Assembly (NCBI RefSeq): GCF_900491935.1
Contig: NZ_UEXK01000004.1
Location: forward strand, 3,736,397-3,800,396
From: Klenkia terrae
Lineage (GTDB): Bacteria > Actinomycetota > Actinomycetes > Mycobacteriales > Geodermatophilaceae
DNA length: 64,000 nt
Reading direction: 5' to 3'
The translations under genes were made by a program, and so were the position numbers. Each line of letters opens with the position of its first letter. The first letter of the stretch is position 1. A model generated the notes under the pieces. That model had not been told where the DNA came from, did no database searches, and saw only the letters and a list, made by a program, of their open reading frames with translations. Shown here piece after piece: positions 49,514 through 59,500 of this stretch.

Positions 49514-51010
49514 GTGGTCTTCAACAGCACGGGCATCCAGCGCGGCGCGGACGGCATCGCCCGGTACGAGGGCCTGCTGCCCAACGTGGTCCGCGGGTTC
49601 GCCGACACCGTCGCCGCGCACCCCGACCGCACCGCCGTCGTCGAGCTGGGCGGGGGCACCGCCACCTACCGCGAGCTGTGGGACAGGGCGCTGCGGGTGG
49701 CCGGTGGCCTGCGCGCCGCGGGGGTGGGACCGGGCGACCGGGTCGCCGTCGGGCTGCCGAACGGGCTGGCCTGGATGCTCGGGTTCTGGGGCGCCCAGCT
49801 GGCCGGCGCCGTCGTCGTCCCGCTGAACACCCGGCTGGCCCCGGCCGAGACGGCGTTCGTGCTGCAGGACTCCGGCGCCGCCGTCGTCGTGGACTCCGTC
49901 GACCTGCCCGACGGTGACCCGGTCGAGCCGGCCGACCCGGCACTGGGCGACGTGGCCGCGCTGTTCTACACGTCGGGGACCACCGGCCGGCCCAAGGGCG
50001 CGATGCTCACCCAGGAGTGCCTGGTCAGCTCGGCGGAGAACGTGCAGCGCTGCCGCGAGCTGGACGTCGAGCAGAGCAACGTCTCGCTGATCTCGGTCCC
50101 GCTGTTCCACGTCACCGGCTGCTGCTCGCAGATGATCACCCAGGTGCTGATGGGCGGCACCACGGTGCTCATGCCCAAGTTCTCGCCGGCCGCGTTCCTC
50201 GCGGCCGTCGCCGAGCACCGGGTCACCCTGCTGACCAGCGTGCCGACGATCTACGAGCTGGTGCTGCGGCACCCGGACCTGGCGACCACCGACCTGTCCA
50301 GCGTGCGGGCGCTGTCCTACGGCGGCGCCCCGATGGCCCCGGAACTGGTGCACCGGCTGCGGCTGGCCTTCCCCGGCGTCCGGTTGGGCAACGGGTTCGG
50401 GCTGAGCGAGACCAGCGCGCTGGCCACCTTCCTGCCCGACGCCTGGACCGACGCGCACGCCGACTCGGTGGGCTTCCCGGCCCCCGTGGTCGACGTCGCC
50501 GTCGACCGGCCCGACCCCGACAGCGGGATCGGCGAGCTGCTGGTCCGCGGGCCGAACGTCGCCGTCGGCTACTGGGGGGACGCCGCCCGTACCGCCGAGA
50601 CCTTCGTCGACGGCTGGCTGCACACCGGCGACCTGGCCACGGTCGACGGCGAGGGCCTGGTCCGGATCGTCGACCGGGCCAAGGACATGATCAACCGCGG
50701 CGGGGAGAACGTGTACTCCGTCGAGGTGGAGAACGTCCTGGCCGAGCACCCCGACGTCCTCGAGGTCGCCGTGGTCGGCGTGCCCGACGACGTGATGGGG
50801 GAGAAGGTGGGCGCCGTCGTCCTCACCCGGCCGGGCACCGTGCTGGCCGTCGCCGACCTTGCCGCGTTCGCCCGCGAGCGGCTGGCCGACTACAAGGTGC
50901 CGCAGTACGTCCGGGTGCTGGACGGGCCGCTGCCGCGCAACGCCGGCGGCAAGGTGCTCAAGGGCCCGCTGCGGACGGCGACGGACTGGACGCCCGTCCC
51001 GCGCCGATGA
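49514..51010 (+). CDS. AMP-forming acyl-CoA synthetase
   Basis: A 498-residue acyl-CoA synthetase of the FadD3/CaiC-like class. The P-loop is LFYTSGTTGRPKGAML, the adenine motif GNGFGLSETSA, the hinge is GWLHTGDLATVDGEG and the catalytic Lys region is PRNAGGKVLKGPL. GTG 49514 follows a GCAGGA ribosome site; an ATG-type start at 49484 would add ten residues. It is followed by a VOC protein. Probably activates a cyclic or medium-chain acid. Confidence 0.92.
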   Translation: MVFNSTGIQRGADGIARYEGLLPNVVRGFADTVAAHPDRTAVVELGGGTATYRELWDRALRVAGGLRAAGVGPGDRVAVGLPNGLAWMLGFWGAQLAGAVVVPLNTRLAPAETAFVLQDSGAAVVVDSVDLPDGDPVEPADPALGDVAALFYTSGTTGRPKGAMLTQECLVSSAENVQRCRELDVEQSNVSLISVPLFHVTGCCSQMITQVLMGGTTVLMPKFSPAAFLAAVAEHRVTLLTSVPTIYELVLRHPDLATTDLSSVRALSYGGAPMAPELVHRLRLAFPGVRLGNGFGLSETSALATFLPDAWTDAHADSVGFPAPVVDVAVDRPDPDSGIGELLVRGPNVAVGYWGDAARTAETFVDGWLHTGDLATVDGEGLVRIVDRAKDMINRGGENVYSVEVENVLAEHPDVLEVAVVGVPDDVMGEKVGAVVLTRPGTVLAVADLAAFARERLADYKVPQYVRVLDGPLPRNAGGKVLKGPLRTATDWTPVPRR

Positions 51011-51076
51011 GTCCGCGCCGATGAGTCCGGGCCGGCCCGGCGGTCTCCTCCCCGACACCCCTACCGAGGAGGCACC

Positions 51077-51463
51077 GTGCCGCTGCGCGACCTGCAGGCC
51101 ATCACCCTGTTCGTGGACGACCTGACCGCTGCCCGCCAGTTCTACGCGGCCGTGTTCGACGGTCGCGAGCTGTTCACCGACGACGTGTCCACCGCGTTCT
51201 CGATCGGCAACACTGTGGTGAACCTGCTGCAGGCCGACCAGGCGGTCGAGCTGGTGGAGCCGGGCACCGTCGCCGACGCCGGGCCGCACCGGTTCATGCT
51301 CACCGTCGGGGTGGCCGACGTCGACGCCGTCTGCGCGGAGCTGGCGGGCCTCGGCATCGCGCTGCGCAACGGTCCGCAGGACCGGCCGTGGGGCGTCCGG
51401 ACGGCGGCCTTCGCCGACCCGTCCGGCCACCTCTGGGAGATCGCCGCGCCGCTGGCGGGGTGA
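51077..51463 (+). CDS. VOC (glyoxalase-fold) family protein
   Basis: A 128-residue VOC-fold protein (ITLFVDDLTAARQFYAAVFD, then the TAAFADPSGHLWEIA end). The metal-ligand pattern is partial. Such proteins include glyoxalases, extradiol dioxygenases and resistance proteins. It is 66 bases after the CoA synthetase and might be cotranscribed. Function unknown. Confidence 0.85.
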   Translation: MPLRDLQAITLFVDDLTAARQFYAAVFDGRELFTDDVSTAFSIGNTVVNLLQADQAVELVEPGTVADAGPHRFMLTVGVADVDAVCAELAGLGIALRNGPQDRPWGVRTAAFADPSGHLWEIAAPLAG

Positions 51464-51470
51464 GCCCGGG

Positions 51471-51905
51471 TCAGCGGGGAGGGACGTCGCCGGGGATCCG
51501 GACGGCGTCCTCGGCCTGCGGGGCGACGGCGAGCTGCAGCGCGAGCGCGACCCCGGAGACGGCGGCGCTGACCCCGGCGGCCTGCCGGTAGCTCGGCCAG
51601 ATCAGCGCCGCGGGCGCCATGCTGGCCAGGTGCAGGGCGTCCATCGCGGCGCCGGCCTGCATCGCCTGCCGGGTGGGGTTGGCCAGCAGCACCGCGCTCT
51701 GCACCACCGTCCGGACGCCGAGCACCCGGACCAGCCAGCTGCGCGGCGCCCGAGCGCCAGGGGCCAGGTGCCGCACGGTCCAGGCCGGCGCCAGCAGCAT
51801 CCCCAGACCCAGGCCGCCCAGGGTCGCGGACACCGCGCGGCTGCGGGCGTGCCGCTGGCTGCGGCTGGGGGCTTCGTCCTGGCGGTCCGGGCTGCTGGAG
51901 GTCAT
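51471..51905 (-). CDS. Multi-helix membrane protein, function unknown
   Basis: A 144-residue protein. After a polar, Ser/Arg-rich N-terminus it has about four hydrophobic segments (VSATLGGLGLGMLLAPAW, LGVRTVVQSAVLLA, AALIWPSYRQAAG and the last helix). The stop lies seven bases from the VOC gene stop on the other strand. I do not recognise the family. Confidence 0.6.
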   Translation of the reverse strand: MTSSSPDRQDEAPSRSQRHARSRAVSATLGGLGLGMLLAPAWTVRHLAPGARAPRSWLVRVLGVRTVVQSAVLLANPTRQAMQAGAAMDALHLASMAPAALIWPSYRQAAGVSAAVSGVALALQLAVAPQAEDAVRIPGDVPPR

Positions 51906-51943
51906 GGCGGGGCGCTACCCGGTCGCGACCAGGGGGAACCGGA

Positions 51944-52717
51944 TCAGCGCTCGCGCACCAGCAGCGGCTGGCTGACCTCGCCGTAGACCCCGGCGGTGTC
52001 GGAGATCGTGCCGGTGCACAGGCCCAGGCCGTTGCCGCCGAGCCGGGTCGCGCAGGACAGGTGCACCCACTCGCCCTCGGCCTCCCGGGTCAGGTGGCAG
52101 GTCATCCCGGGCGGGATGGACAGCCAGCGCTCCAGCGGCAGCTCCACGGAGATGCCGTTGGCCGCGTCGGCGGCGATCAGCGTGCGGTCGGTGCCGGTGA
52201 GCTCCTGGCCGGCGACCAGCGGGATGCGCACCCGGGTCCAGACGTCCGCGGCGCCGAGCTGCTCGGGGGACCCGGCCGTGTACCGCCAGTCCAGGGCCTC
52301 CTGGTAGCCGAAGTCCGGCAGCCCCGGGAACACGACGGTGCCCTCCGCGGGCACCGGGGGCGGGACGACGGCCGGGGTCACCACCGGCGGCGTCGGCCCC
52401 GGCGCCAGCGACCACACCCGGGCCACGGCGACGGTCCGGCCGCCGACGGTCATCACCGCCTCGGTCAGGTCGATCCGGCGGCCCGGGCGGACCGGCGACA
52501 CCTCGACGGTCAGCTCCTGGCGGGGGATCGCGCCGAAGAAGTCCACCGACACCCGCGCCGGCTGCTGGTCCCCGGCGGCCGCGGCCAGGTGCGCGAGCAG
52601 GGCCGACGGCGGGCCGCCGTGCTGCGCCCCGACGTCCCACGGGCTCTCGGTCGCGCGGGTCGGGGTGAACCGGCCCTCGCCCAGCGGCAGGTAGAAGGCC
52701 TCGGCGATCTCGTCCAC
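51944..52717 (-). CDS. Thioesterase-superfamily (TesB-like double hot-dog) protein
   Basis: A 257-residue acyl-CoA thioesterase-like protein of TesB type. The N-terminal hot-dog (WDVGAQHGGPPSALLAHL and SVDFFGAIPRQELTVEVSP) and a C-terminal repeat with VELPLERWLSIPPGMTCHL are visible. It would hydrolyse acyl-CoA and balance the ligases around it. It is 24 bases downstream of the smaller thioesterase gene and likely in its operon. Confidence 0.82.
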   Translation of the reverse strand: MDEIAEAFYLPLGEGRFTPTRATESPWDVGAQHGGPPSALLAHLAAAAGDQQPARVSVDFFGAIPRQELTVEVSPVRPGRRIDLTEAVMTVGGRTVAVARVWSLAPGPTPPVVTPAVVPPPVPAEGTVVFPGLPDFGYQEALDWRYTAGSPEQLGAADVWTRVRIPLVAGQELTGTDRTLIAADAANGISVELPLERWLSIPPGMTCHLTREAEGEWVHLSCATRLGGNGLGLCTGTISDTAGVYGEVSQPLLVRER

Positions 52718-52741
52718 GGGGCCGACGCTAGAGCAGCCCGG

Positions 52742-53233
52742 TCAGGGCACCGCCGTCCGGATCTCCTGCGTGCGGGCCTCGATCTCCCGGCGCAGCTCGC
52801 GCCGGGACACCGCCGCGGCGTGCCGGCGCCGCTGGTCCTCGGTGACCACCTCCAGCGGCGGGACGGCGACCGGGCGGCGGTCGGCGCCCAGCGCGACCAT
52901 CGTGAAGTAGCAGCTGTTGGTGTGCCGGACGATCCCGGCCCGCAGGTCCTCGGTGGTGACCTGGATGCCGATCTCCATCGACGTCCGGCCGGTGTAGTTC
53001 ACGCTGGCCCGGAAGGTCACCAGCTCGCCGACGTGGACGGCCTCGCGGAACACCACCTGGTCCACGCTCAGGGTCACCGCGTAGGTGCGGCTGTACCGGC
53101 TGGCGCAGGTGTAGGCCACCTGGTCCAGCAGCTTGAGCAGCTGGCCGCCGTGCACGTTGCCGGAGAAGTTGCTCATGTCCGGGGTCATCAGCACGGTCAT
53201 GGACAGGCGGTGCAGGTCGTCTTCCCCGGTCAT
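52742..53233 (-). CDS. Acyl-CoA thioesterase, YciA-type hot-dog
   Basis: A 163-residue hot-dog thioesterase. The catalytic region NFSGNVHGGQLLKLLDQVAY (Asn/His/Gly then helix Asp) is typical of the YciA/BFIT group that hydrolyses medium-to-long acyl-CoA. It starts ATG 53233, upstream of and probably cotranscribed with the larger TesB-like gene, and divergent from the secreted nuclease gene. Confidence 0.9.
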   Translation of the reverse strand: MTGEDDLHRLSMTVLMTPDMSNFSGNVHGGQLLKLLDQVAYTCASRYSRTYAVTLSVDQVVFREAVHVGELVTFRASVNYTGRTSMEIGIQVTTEDLRAGIVRHTNSCYFTMVALGADRRPVAVPPLEVVTEDQRRRHAAAVSRRELRREIEARTQEIRTAVP

Positions 53234-53308
53234 GCCGGCAGATCCTGGCAGAACCGGGGGCGTGTCGGCCCCCGTCGGCCGCCGCCCCGCCCAGCCCCCT
53301 GGACGGCG

Positions 53309-54214
53309 ATGAGCCGCGACCCGCTGAAGGTGCCCTCGACCAGGCTGACCGGCCCCCGCCGCGGCCTGTCCCGCAGCGGGCGGCGGACCCTGCTGGCGGT
53401 CGTCGCCGCGGTCGCCGTCCTGCTCCGCGTCGGGGTGGGCACGCTCGGCGCCGACCCGGGCCCGGCGCCGACCCCGACCGCCGCCACCGCCCCGGCGACG
53501 TCGAGCGCACTGCCGTCCCCGACGCCGCCGCCGACGACCCCGGAACCGGTCACCCAGGCGCCAGTCACCATCGACCCGGACACCGGCCTGCTCGGCGAGG
53601 ACGCCGCCGCGACCGCCGTCGCCGGGGCCGACCCGGGCACCGCGCTGGCCGCCCTGGCCGGGCTGCCGGTCCGCGGCCGGGCGCCGCAGACCGGCTACGA
53701 GCGCGACCGGTACGGCAGCGGCTGGGTCGACACCGACCGCAACGGCTGCGACACCCGCAACGACGTGCTGGCCCGCGACCTCTCCGCCGAGCAGTTCCGG
53801 CCCGGCACCCAGGACTGCGTGGTGACCAGCGGCGTCCTCGTCGACCCGTACTCGGGCACCACGATCTCCTTCCTGCGCGGACAGGGCACCAGCGAGCAGG
53901 TGCAGATCGACCACGTCGTCGCGCTGTCCAACAGCTGGCAGACCGGCGCCCAGCAGTGGGACGAGGCCACCCGAGTCGCCTTCGCCAACGACCCGCTCAA
54001 CCTGCTGGCCGTCGACGGACCGCTCAACCAGCAGAAGGGCGACGGCGACACCGCGACCTGGCTGCCGCCCAACCAGGCCTACCGCTGCGCCTACGTCGCC
54101 CGCCAGGTCGCGGTCAAGCTCACCTACGGCTTGTGGACGACGGCCGCCGAGCACGCCGCGATGGCCACGGTGCTCACGCAGTGTCCGCAGGAGCCCCTGC
54201 CCGTCGCGGGGTGA
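53309..54214 (+). CDS. Secreted HNH nuclease (DUF1524 family)
   Basis: A 301-residue protein with a basic N-terminus and a hydrophobic signal/anchor (LLAVVAAVAVLLRVGVGTL), a Pro/Thr-rich linker, then an HNH fold: VQIDHVVALSNSWQTGAQQW, NLLAVDGPLNQQKGDGDTAT and the Cys pair in the final third. Such DUF1524 proteins are extracellular nucleases. ATG 53309 is chosen for the signal. It may feed on DNA or defend; no immunity gene is adjacent. Confidence 0.85.
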   Translation: MSRDPLKVPSTRLTGPRRGLSRSGRRTLLAVVAAVAVLLRVGVGTLGADPGPAPTPTAATAPATSSALPSPTPPPTTPEPVTQAPVTIDPDTGLLGEDAAATAVAGADPGTALAALAGLPVRGRAPQTGYERDRYGSGWVDTDRNGCDTRNDVLARDLSAEQFRPGTQDCVVTSGVLVDPYSGTTISFLRGQGTSEQVQIDHVVALSNSWQTGAQQWDEATRVAFANDPLNLLAVDGPLNQQKGDGDTATWLPPNQAYRCAYVARQVAVKLTYGLWTTAAEHAAMATVLTQCPQEPLPVAG

Positions 54215-54303
54215 CGCCCGACCGGGTGATCCGGGACCGCCGACGGGGTGACGCTGCGTCACCGGGACGTCCGGATGGCCGCCGGGTCACCTAGACACGG
54301 CAG

Positions 54304-55008
54304 GTGCCCTCCACCCCACGCCGCCGCCGTTCGCGGATCCGGTTCGCCGCCCTGCTGCTGGTCGCGGTCGAGATCCCGCTGTTCGCCGGGCTGCTGGTCG
54401 CCCAGGTCGCCGACCCGACGCCGGCCCGCGCGGCCGGGGACCACGCCTTCCTGAACCAGGCCGCCGACGGCGCGCCGGTGACCTGGGACCCCTGCAGCCC
54501 GGTCGGCTACGTCGTCGACTGGACCGACGCGCCGGATGGCGCGCTGGCCCTGGTGACCGATGCCGTCGCGACGGTCGAGGAGGCCACCGGGCTGACCTTC
54601 ACCGCGCTGGGGTCCACCCAGCTGCGCCCGGACCAGGGCGGCGCGACCGACCCGCTGCCCGGCGGTGCCGAGGTGCTGGTGTCCTGGGTGCCGACCGCGC
54701 AGGACGAGCTGTTCGCCGCCGGCGAGGCCATCGGGTGGGCCCGCCCGATGGTGGTCGGCGGCCGGTCCGGCGGCCAGGTCTACGGCCGCGGCCAGGTCGT
54801 GCTGGACGCCGGCTGGTTCGCCGACGCGAGCCCGGCGCGGGCGCGCGGGGTGCTGCTGCACGAGCTGGGCCACCTCGTCGGCCTGGACCACGTCGAGGAC
54901 CCCAGCCAGCTGATGGACGCCGGTGGGTCCCTCGGGCGGGAGTACCAGCAGGGCGACCTGGAGGGGCTGGCCCGGCTCGGCCCGCTCGCCGGACCCCGCT
55001 GCAGCTGA
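54304..55008 (+). CDS. Secreted matrixin-like metalloprotease, copy 1
   Basis: A 234-residue protein with a signal-anchor helix (IRFAALLLVAVEIPLFAGLL) and zinc motif HELGHLVGLDH at 186-196 (HExxHxxGxxH). After the zinc site a Met-turn (SQLMDAGG) is visible. It lacks the propeptide Cys-switch seen in eukaryotic matrixins; residues before the catalytic domain contain a CSP segment. GTG 54304 start. Paralogue two genes on. Target unknown. Confidence 0.83.
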   Translation: MPSTPRRRRSRIRFAALLLVAVEIPLFAGLLVAQVADPTPARAAGDHAFLNQAADGAPVTWDPCSPVGYVVDWTDAPDGALALVTDAVATVEEATGLTFTALGSTQLRPDQGGATDPLPGGAEVLVSWVPTAQDELFAAGEAIGWARPMVVGGRSGGQVYGRGQVVLDAGWFADASPARARGVLLHELGHLVGLDHVEDPSQLMDAGGSLGREYQQGDLEGLARLGPLAGPRCS

Positions 55009-55037
55009 CCGGGGGCGCGGTCGGATAGACAGTGCAC

Positions 55038-55571
55038 ATGACCGAGGCGACCACCCTGTCCGACTCCGGCTGGCTCTCCGGCGAGGAGATGGACGCCGCC
55101 CGCGAGCGGCTGCCGATCCTCTACGTGGACGCCGTCCCGGTCCGGGTCGACGAGCACGGCACGGTGACCAAGGTCGGCCTGCTGCTCCGGGTCGGCAGCG
55201 ACGGGCAGATCAAGCGGGCCCTGGTGTCGGGCCGGGTGCTGTACCACGAGCGGGTCCGCGCGGCGCTGCTCCGGCACCTGGAGAAGGACCTCGGCCCGCT
55301 CGCCCTGCCCCGGGTCCCGCCGGCCCCGCAGCCGTTCACCATCGCCGAGTACTTCCCGACCCCCGGGGTCACCCCGTTCCACGACCCGCGTCAGCACGCG
55401 GTGTCGCTGGCGTACGTGGTGCCGGTCGAGGGCGACTGCGAGCCCCAGCAGGACGCGCTGGAGCTCACCTGGTTCGCCCCGGACGAGGCCCGCGAGCCCG
55501 GCGTCCTCGCCGAGCTGGCCAACGGGCAGAGCGCCCTGGTGGTCCAGGCCCTCGCCCACCTGGGCGTCTGA
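55038..55571 (+). CDS. DUF4916 (NUDIX-fold) protein
   Basis: A 177-residue NUDIX-superfamily protein of the DUF4916 type (ILYVDAVPVRVDEHGTVTKV, later EYFPTPGVTPFHDPRQHAVS). The Nudix box G-x5-E-x7-REUXEE-x2-U-G is not intact, so hydrolase activity is doubtful. ATG 55038 is chosen over GTG 55032. It lies between two matrixin-like genes, 29 bases after the first. Cytoplasmic. Confidence 0.8.
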   Translation: MTEATTLSDSGWLSGEEMDAARERLPILYVDAVPVRVDEHGTVTKVGLLLRVGSDGQIKRALVSGRVLYHERVRAALLRHLEKDLGPLALPRVPPAPQPFTIAEYFPTPGVTPFHDPRQHAVSLAYVVPVEGDCEPQQDALELTWFAPDEAREPGVLAELANGQSALVVQALAHLGV

Positions 55572-55644
55572 CCCTGCCCCCTCCGGGGGGCCGGACCGGC
55601 GCGGCGCGGGACACCGTCGGTGCCGCACCGGACACTGGACGGCG

Positions 55645-56547
55645 ATGAGCGAGCCCCACCCCGACGAGGCCCCCACCCAGCGGTACCCCGTGCCGCAGTG
55701 GGGCCCGCCGGTGCTGCCCCCGGTTCTCCCGTCGCGTCGCCGGCGCGCGTGGCCGGGCCTGCTGACCGTCGTCCTCGTGCTGGTCGTGGCCGCAGCGGGC
55801 TGGTACCTGGGCAGCGGCCGCACGCCGTCCCTGCCGCTGGTCACCGCACCCTCGGTCGCCCCGGTGGAGGCGCCGCGCACGGTGCCCACCCCGGGCGGCG
55901 AGGAGTCCGACGAGCCGCTGGGCACCCCGCCGACCGCGCCGGACAGCGACGTCTACGCCTTCGTCGCCGAGCAGGCCGACGGCGTGACCCCGGTGGCCTA
56001 CGACCCGTGCCGCCCGGTCGCGGTGGTGCTGAGCACCGACGGCGCGCCCGAGGGCGCCGAGACGATGCTGGTCGACGCGCTGGCCCGGATGACCGCGGTG
56101 ACCGGCCTGCAGTTCCGCTACGACGGACCCACCGACGAGGTGCCCGGCGGCGGCCGCGCGGCCTACCAGCCCGACCGCTACGGCGACCGCTGGGCGCCGG
56201 TGGTGGTCGGCTGGCGCACCCCCGAGCAGGAGCCCGGCCTGGCCGGGGACGTCGCCGGCCTGGGCGGCAGCGCATCGGCCGGCCCGGACGGCGGACCGGT
56301 CGCCTACGTCACCGGCAGCGTCACCCTCGACGGCCCCGAGTACGCCACCCTGCTGGCCGACGGCGACGAGGCCCTGGCCCGCGCGATCCTGCTGCACGAG
56401 CTGGGCCACGTCGTCGGGCTGGCCCACGTGTGGGACGAGGACCAGCTGATGGCCTCGACCACCAGCGGCGACGTCCTGGACTTCGCCGACGGCGACATGG
56501 CCGGCCTGGCCCGCCTGGGCGCCGGGGCGTGCATCCCGGAGCTGTAG
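55645..56547 (+). CDS. Membrane-anchored matrixin-like metalloprotease, copy 2
   Basis: A 300-residue paralogue with a 35-residue Pro-rich cytoplasmic N-terminus, one anchor helix (AWPGLLTVVLVLVVAAAGWY), and an extracellular domain with zinc motif HELGHVVGLAH at 251-261 and Met-turn DQLMASTTS. The catalytic domain has the same layout as the 54304 gene: a conserved YDPCRPV near its start, matched there by WDPCSPV. Its stop lies three bases from the jetC stop on the opposite strand. Confidence 0.83.
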   Translation: MSEPHPDEAPTQRYPVPQWGPPVLPPVLPSRRRRAWPGLLTVVLVLVVAAAGWYLGSGRTPSLPLVTAPSVAPVEAPRTVPTPGGEESDEPLGTPPTAPDSDVYAFVAEQADGVTPVAYDPCRPVAVVLSTDGAPEGAETMLVDALARMTAVTGLQFRYDGPTDEVPGGGRAAYQPDRYGDRWAPVVVGWRTPEQEPGLAGDVAGLGGSASAGPDGGPVAYVTGSVTLDGPEYATLLADGDEALARAILLHELGHVVGLAHVWDEDQLMASTTSGDVLDFADGDMAGLARLGAGACIPEL

Positions 56548-56550
56548 CGG

Positions 56551-59500
56551 TCAGGCGGTGACCGACCGGGCCAGCGCCCGGCGGGTGCGGTAGTCCTCGA
56601 CGGTCAGGCACTGCAGCCGGGAGTCGTCGCCCTGCTGGTTGTCCACGTAGCCCAGCGAGGCCACGTAGGGCTCGATGACGTGGATCTTCTGCAGCGGGGT
56701 GACCACGAGCAGCTGCAGGCCCAGCCGGCCGAACAGGTCCAGGGCGAACCGGGTGGAGTCGTCCGAGCCCCGCCCGAACGCCTCGTCGATGACGACGAAC
56801 CGGAAGTTGCGGGCCAGGTGGGCGGCCGGGTCGATGCCGAACTGGTAGGCCAGCGACGCGGCCAGCACCGTGTAGGCCAGCTTCTCCTTCTGCCCGCCGG
56901 ACTTGCCCGCGGCGTCGGTGTGCGTCTCGTGCTCGGCGTCGTCGTGCCGCCAGCGCTCGATCGCGGAGAACACGAACCAGGTGCGGACGTCGGTGACGGT
57001 CCGGGCCCAGCGGCGGTCCTCGGCGGCGTGCCCGGCCCGGCCGCGCAGCCGCTGCACGATCCGGGCGATGCGGGCGAACCGCAGCTCCGGGTCGGCGTCG
57101 TCGACCTCGGTGCAGGACCGCAGGTCCGCCCGGAAGTCCTCGATCTCCGGGGCGCCGCTGCGCCGGGCCTCCAGGGCCAGGTAGCGGCCCGGGTGGTAGT
57201 CGATGTCGTGCAGCGAGCCGTTGATCGCCTCGATCCGCTCGGTCACCTGCGCGGCCCGCCGCTCCAGCTCGGCCAGGAACCCGGCGATGTCGCGCACGGT
57301 GTCCTGCTCCAGGCAGGCGGTGAAGGTCGCCTCGGCGCGGGGCAGCTCGTCGGTGCGCAGCCGCTCGTGCAGCTCGCGGAAGGCGTCCGCGGCGTCCCGC
57401 GAGGCGTCCAGACCGGTCGCGGCGGCCGGGTGCTGGGCGCGGAAGGCGGCCATGGCGCGCACCATCCGGGCCTCGACCTCGGCGCGCACCGAGGTCTGCG
57501 TGGTGCGCTCGCGCTCCAGCGCGGCGCGCAGGGTGCGCTCGCGCTCGTCGACATCGTCCAGGTCGCCGGGCGGGGAGGAGGCGATCCAGCCGCGCCGGTT
57601 CAGCCGCTCGGGTGCGGTCAGCGCGCGGTCGATCCGCAGCGCGCGGGCCACGGCCGAGCCGTCGTCCACGGCCTGGCGGGCGGGCACCGCGTCCCGGGCG
57701 TCGTCGGCGCCGGCCGCGGCCAGCCGGCGGCGGACGCCCTCCAGCACGCGGAAGGTCTCCCCGAGGGCGTGCGCGGCGGCGCCGCGGCGCTGCTGCAGGG
57801 TGGCCTGCGCCGAGGCCAGCGAGACGATGTCGCGGCGCAGGTCGTCCATCGCGCCGTCCAGGCCGAAGAGCACCCCGGAGGCGGCGACCAGCAGGTCGCG
57901 CTCGCGGCCGAGCTCGGCGATCTGCCGGATGGCGCCCTGCCAGTCCAGCGCCTTCCAGTTGTCGTAGGCCGACAGCTGGGCGAGGTCCCGGCCGCGGGCC
58001 ACGGTGCGGGCCCGCTCGGCGCGGACGGCGTCCCGGGCGGCGGAGAGCTCGCCGAGCTGGGGCAGCAGTGCGTTCTCCGCGGCGCCCAGCGCGCGGACCT
58101 TGCCGGCGTTGTCCCAGCCCAGCACCTGGTGCAGCGGGTCGCCCATCGGGTGCCGGTCGTCCAGGGCGTGCCGGCCGGTGCGGTCCTTGACCTGCCCGGT
58201 GCGGGTGACCGCGACCGGGGTGCGGCGGAACTCCTCGATGTCGTCGACCCGCAGGTGCGGCGCGCGCAGCGCCACCTGGGTCTCCACCCAGGCGGCCAGC
58301 GGGCTGGAGCGCACCTCGAGGGTGGCGGCCAGCGACTGCGGGGCCGGCATGGGCGAGGCGGCCGGCAGCTGGGCCGGCAGCGCCAGGTAGGCGAGCTCCG
58401 CGCCCAGGTCCTGCTCCTCGACCCAGGCGGTCACCGCGGCGTAGTGCTCGTGCGGCACGAGCACGGTCAGCGCGAAGTCGCGCAGCACCCGCTCGGCGGC
58501 ACCGGCCCACTCGGCGTGCACGGGGGAGACCCGGACCAGCTCGCCGGCGAAGGGCAGCAGGCCGGCGTCCACCGACAGCGCGGCGGCCAGCCGGTCGCGC
58601 AGCCGCAGGGAGTCCCGGGGGACGACGCCGGTGCGCCCGCGCAGCCCGGTCAGCTCGTGGCCGATCGCGGCCGCCCGGGAGCGCAGCGACGCCAGGGCCA
58701 CCTCGACCTCGGCCAGCCGCTCCTCGACCTGGGCCTCGCCGTCCACCGCGCGGGACAGGGCCTGGGCGATCTCGGTGCGCCGGGCGACGAAGTCCTCGAC
58801 GTCGGTGACCGGGTCCAGGCCGGTGGCCTCCAGCAGGCCGGCGAAGGTGCCGGCCCGGGTGCGCCGCTCGCGGCGGGCGACCTCGAGGTCCAGCAGCTGC
58901 TCGTCGATGTAGCGCAGCCGCTCGCCGCCGTTGCCGGTGCGCTGCATGGTCAGCGACAGCTCGCGGGCGCGGGCGAGGTCCAGGTTGGTGATGCCCTGGC
59001 TCAGCGCCCGGTCGGTGGCCGCGACCTCGGCGCGCTGCGTGGTGGCCTGCGCGGACAGCAGCTTCTCGCGCAGCCGGTCGGCCCACACCGGGAGCGCGCC
59101 CAGGTCGGCGTCCACGGTGACGATCTGCTCGGTGAGCACCGCGTGCCGGTCGGCGTCGGCGAGCACCGGTGCGAGCTGGGCCAGCTGGGTGCGGCCGGTG
59201 ACGACGGCGTCGTGCGCGCGGGTGAGCTGGTCGACGTGGCCGAGCAGCCGGTCCACCCAGCCGGCGGAGTCCCCGGGCTCGAGCAGCAGGTCGCGGACGA
59301 AGCCGTTGAGGTCGCCGACGGCCTTCATCGAGACGGTCTGGTGGAACAGGTCCATCGCCTGCTCCGAGGCGATGCCCAGCCGGTTGCGGTAGACCCGGCC
59401 GTACTCGGTGAAGGTGCCGAACACCTCGACGTCGACCCGGGCGGACAGCCGGCGGCGCAGCGCGGCCGGGTCGCTGCCGAACTCGGCGAGGTCACCGGCG

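Noticed and set aside
53309-56547. JetD searched for among the secreted nuclease and metalloprotease genes
   Set aside because: The HNH protein is secreted and the others are zinc proteases or DUF4916; none has the JetD Toprim or DUF3322 features.
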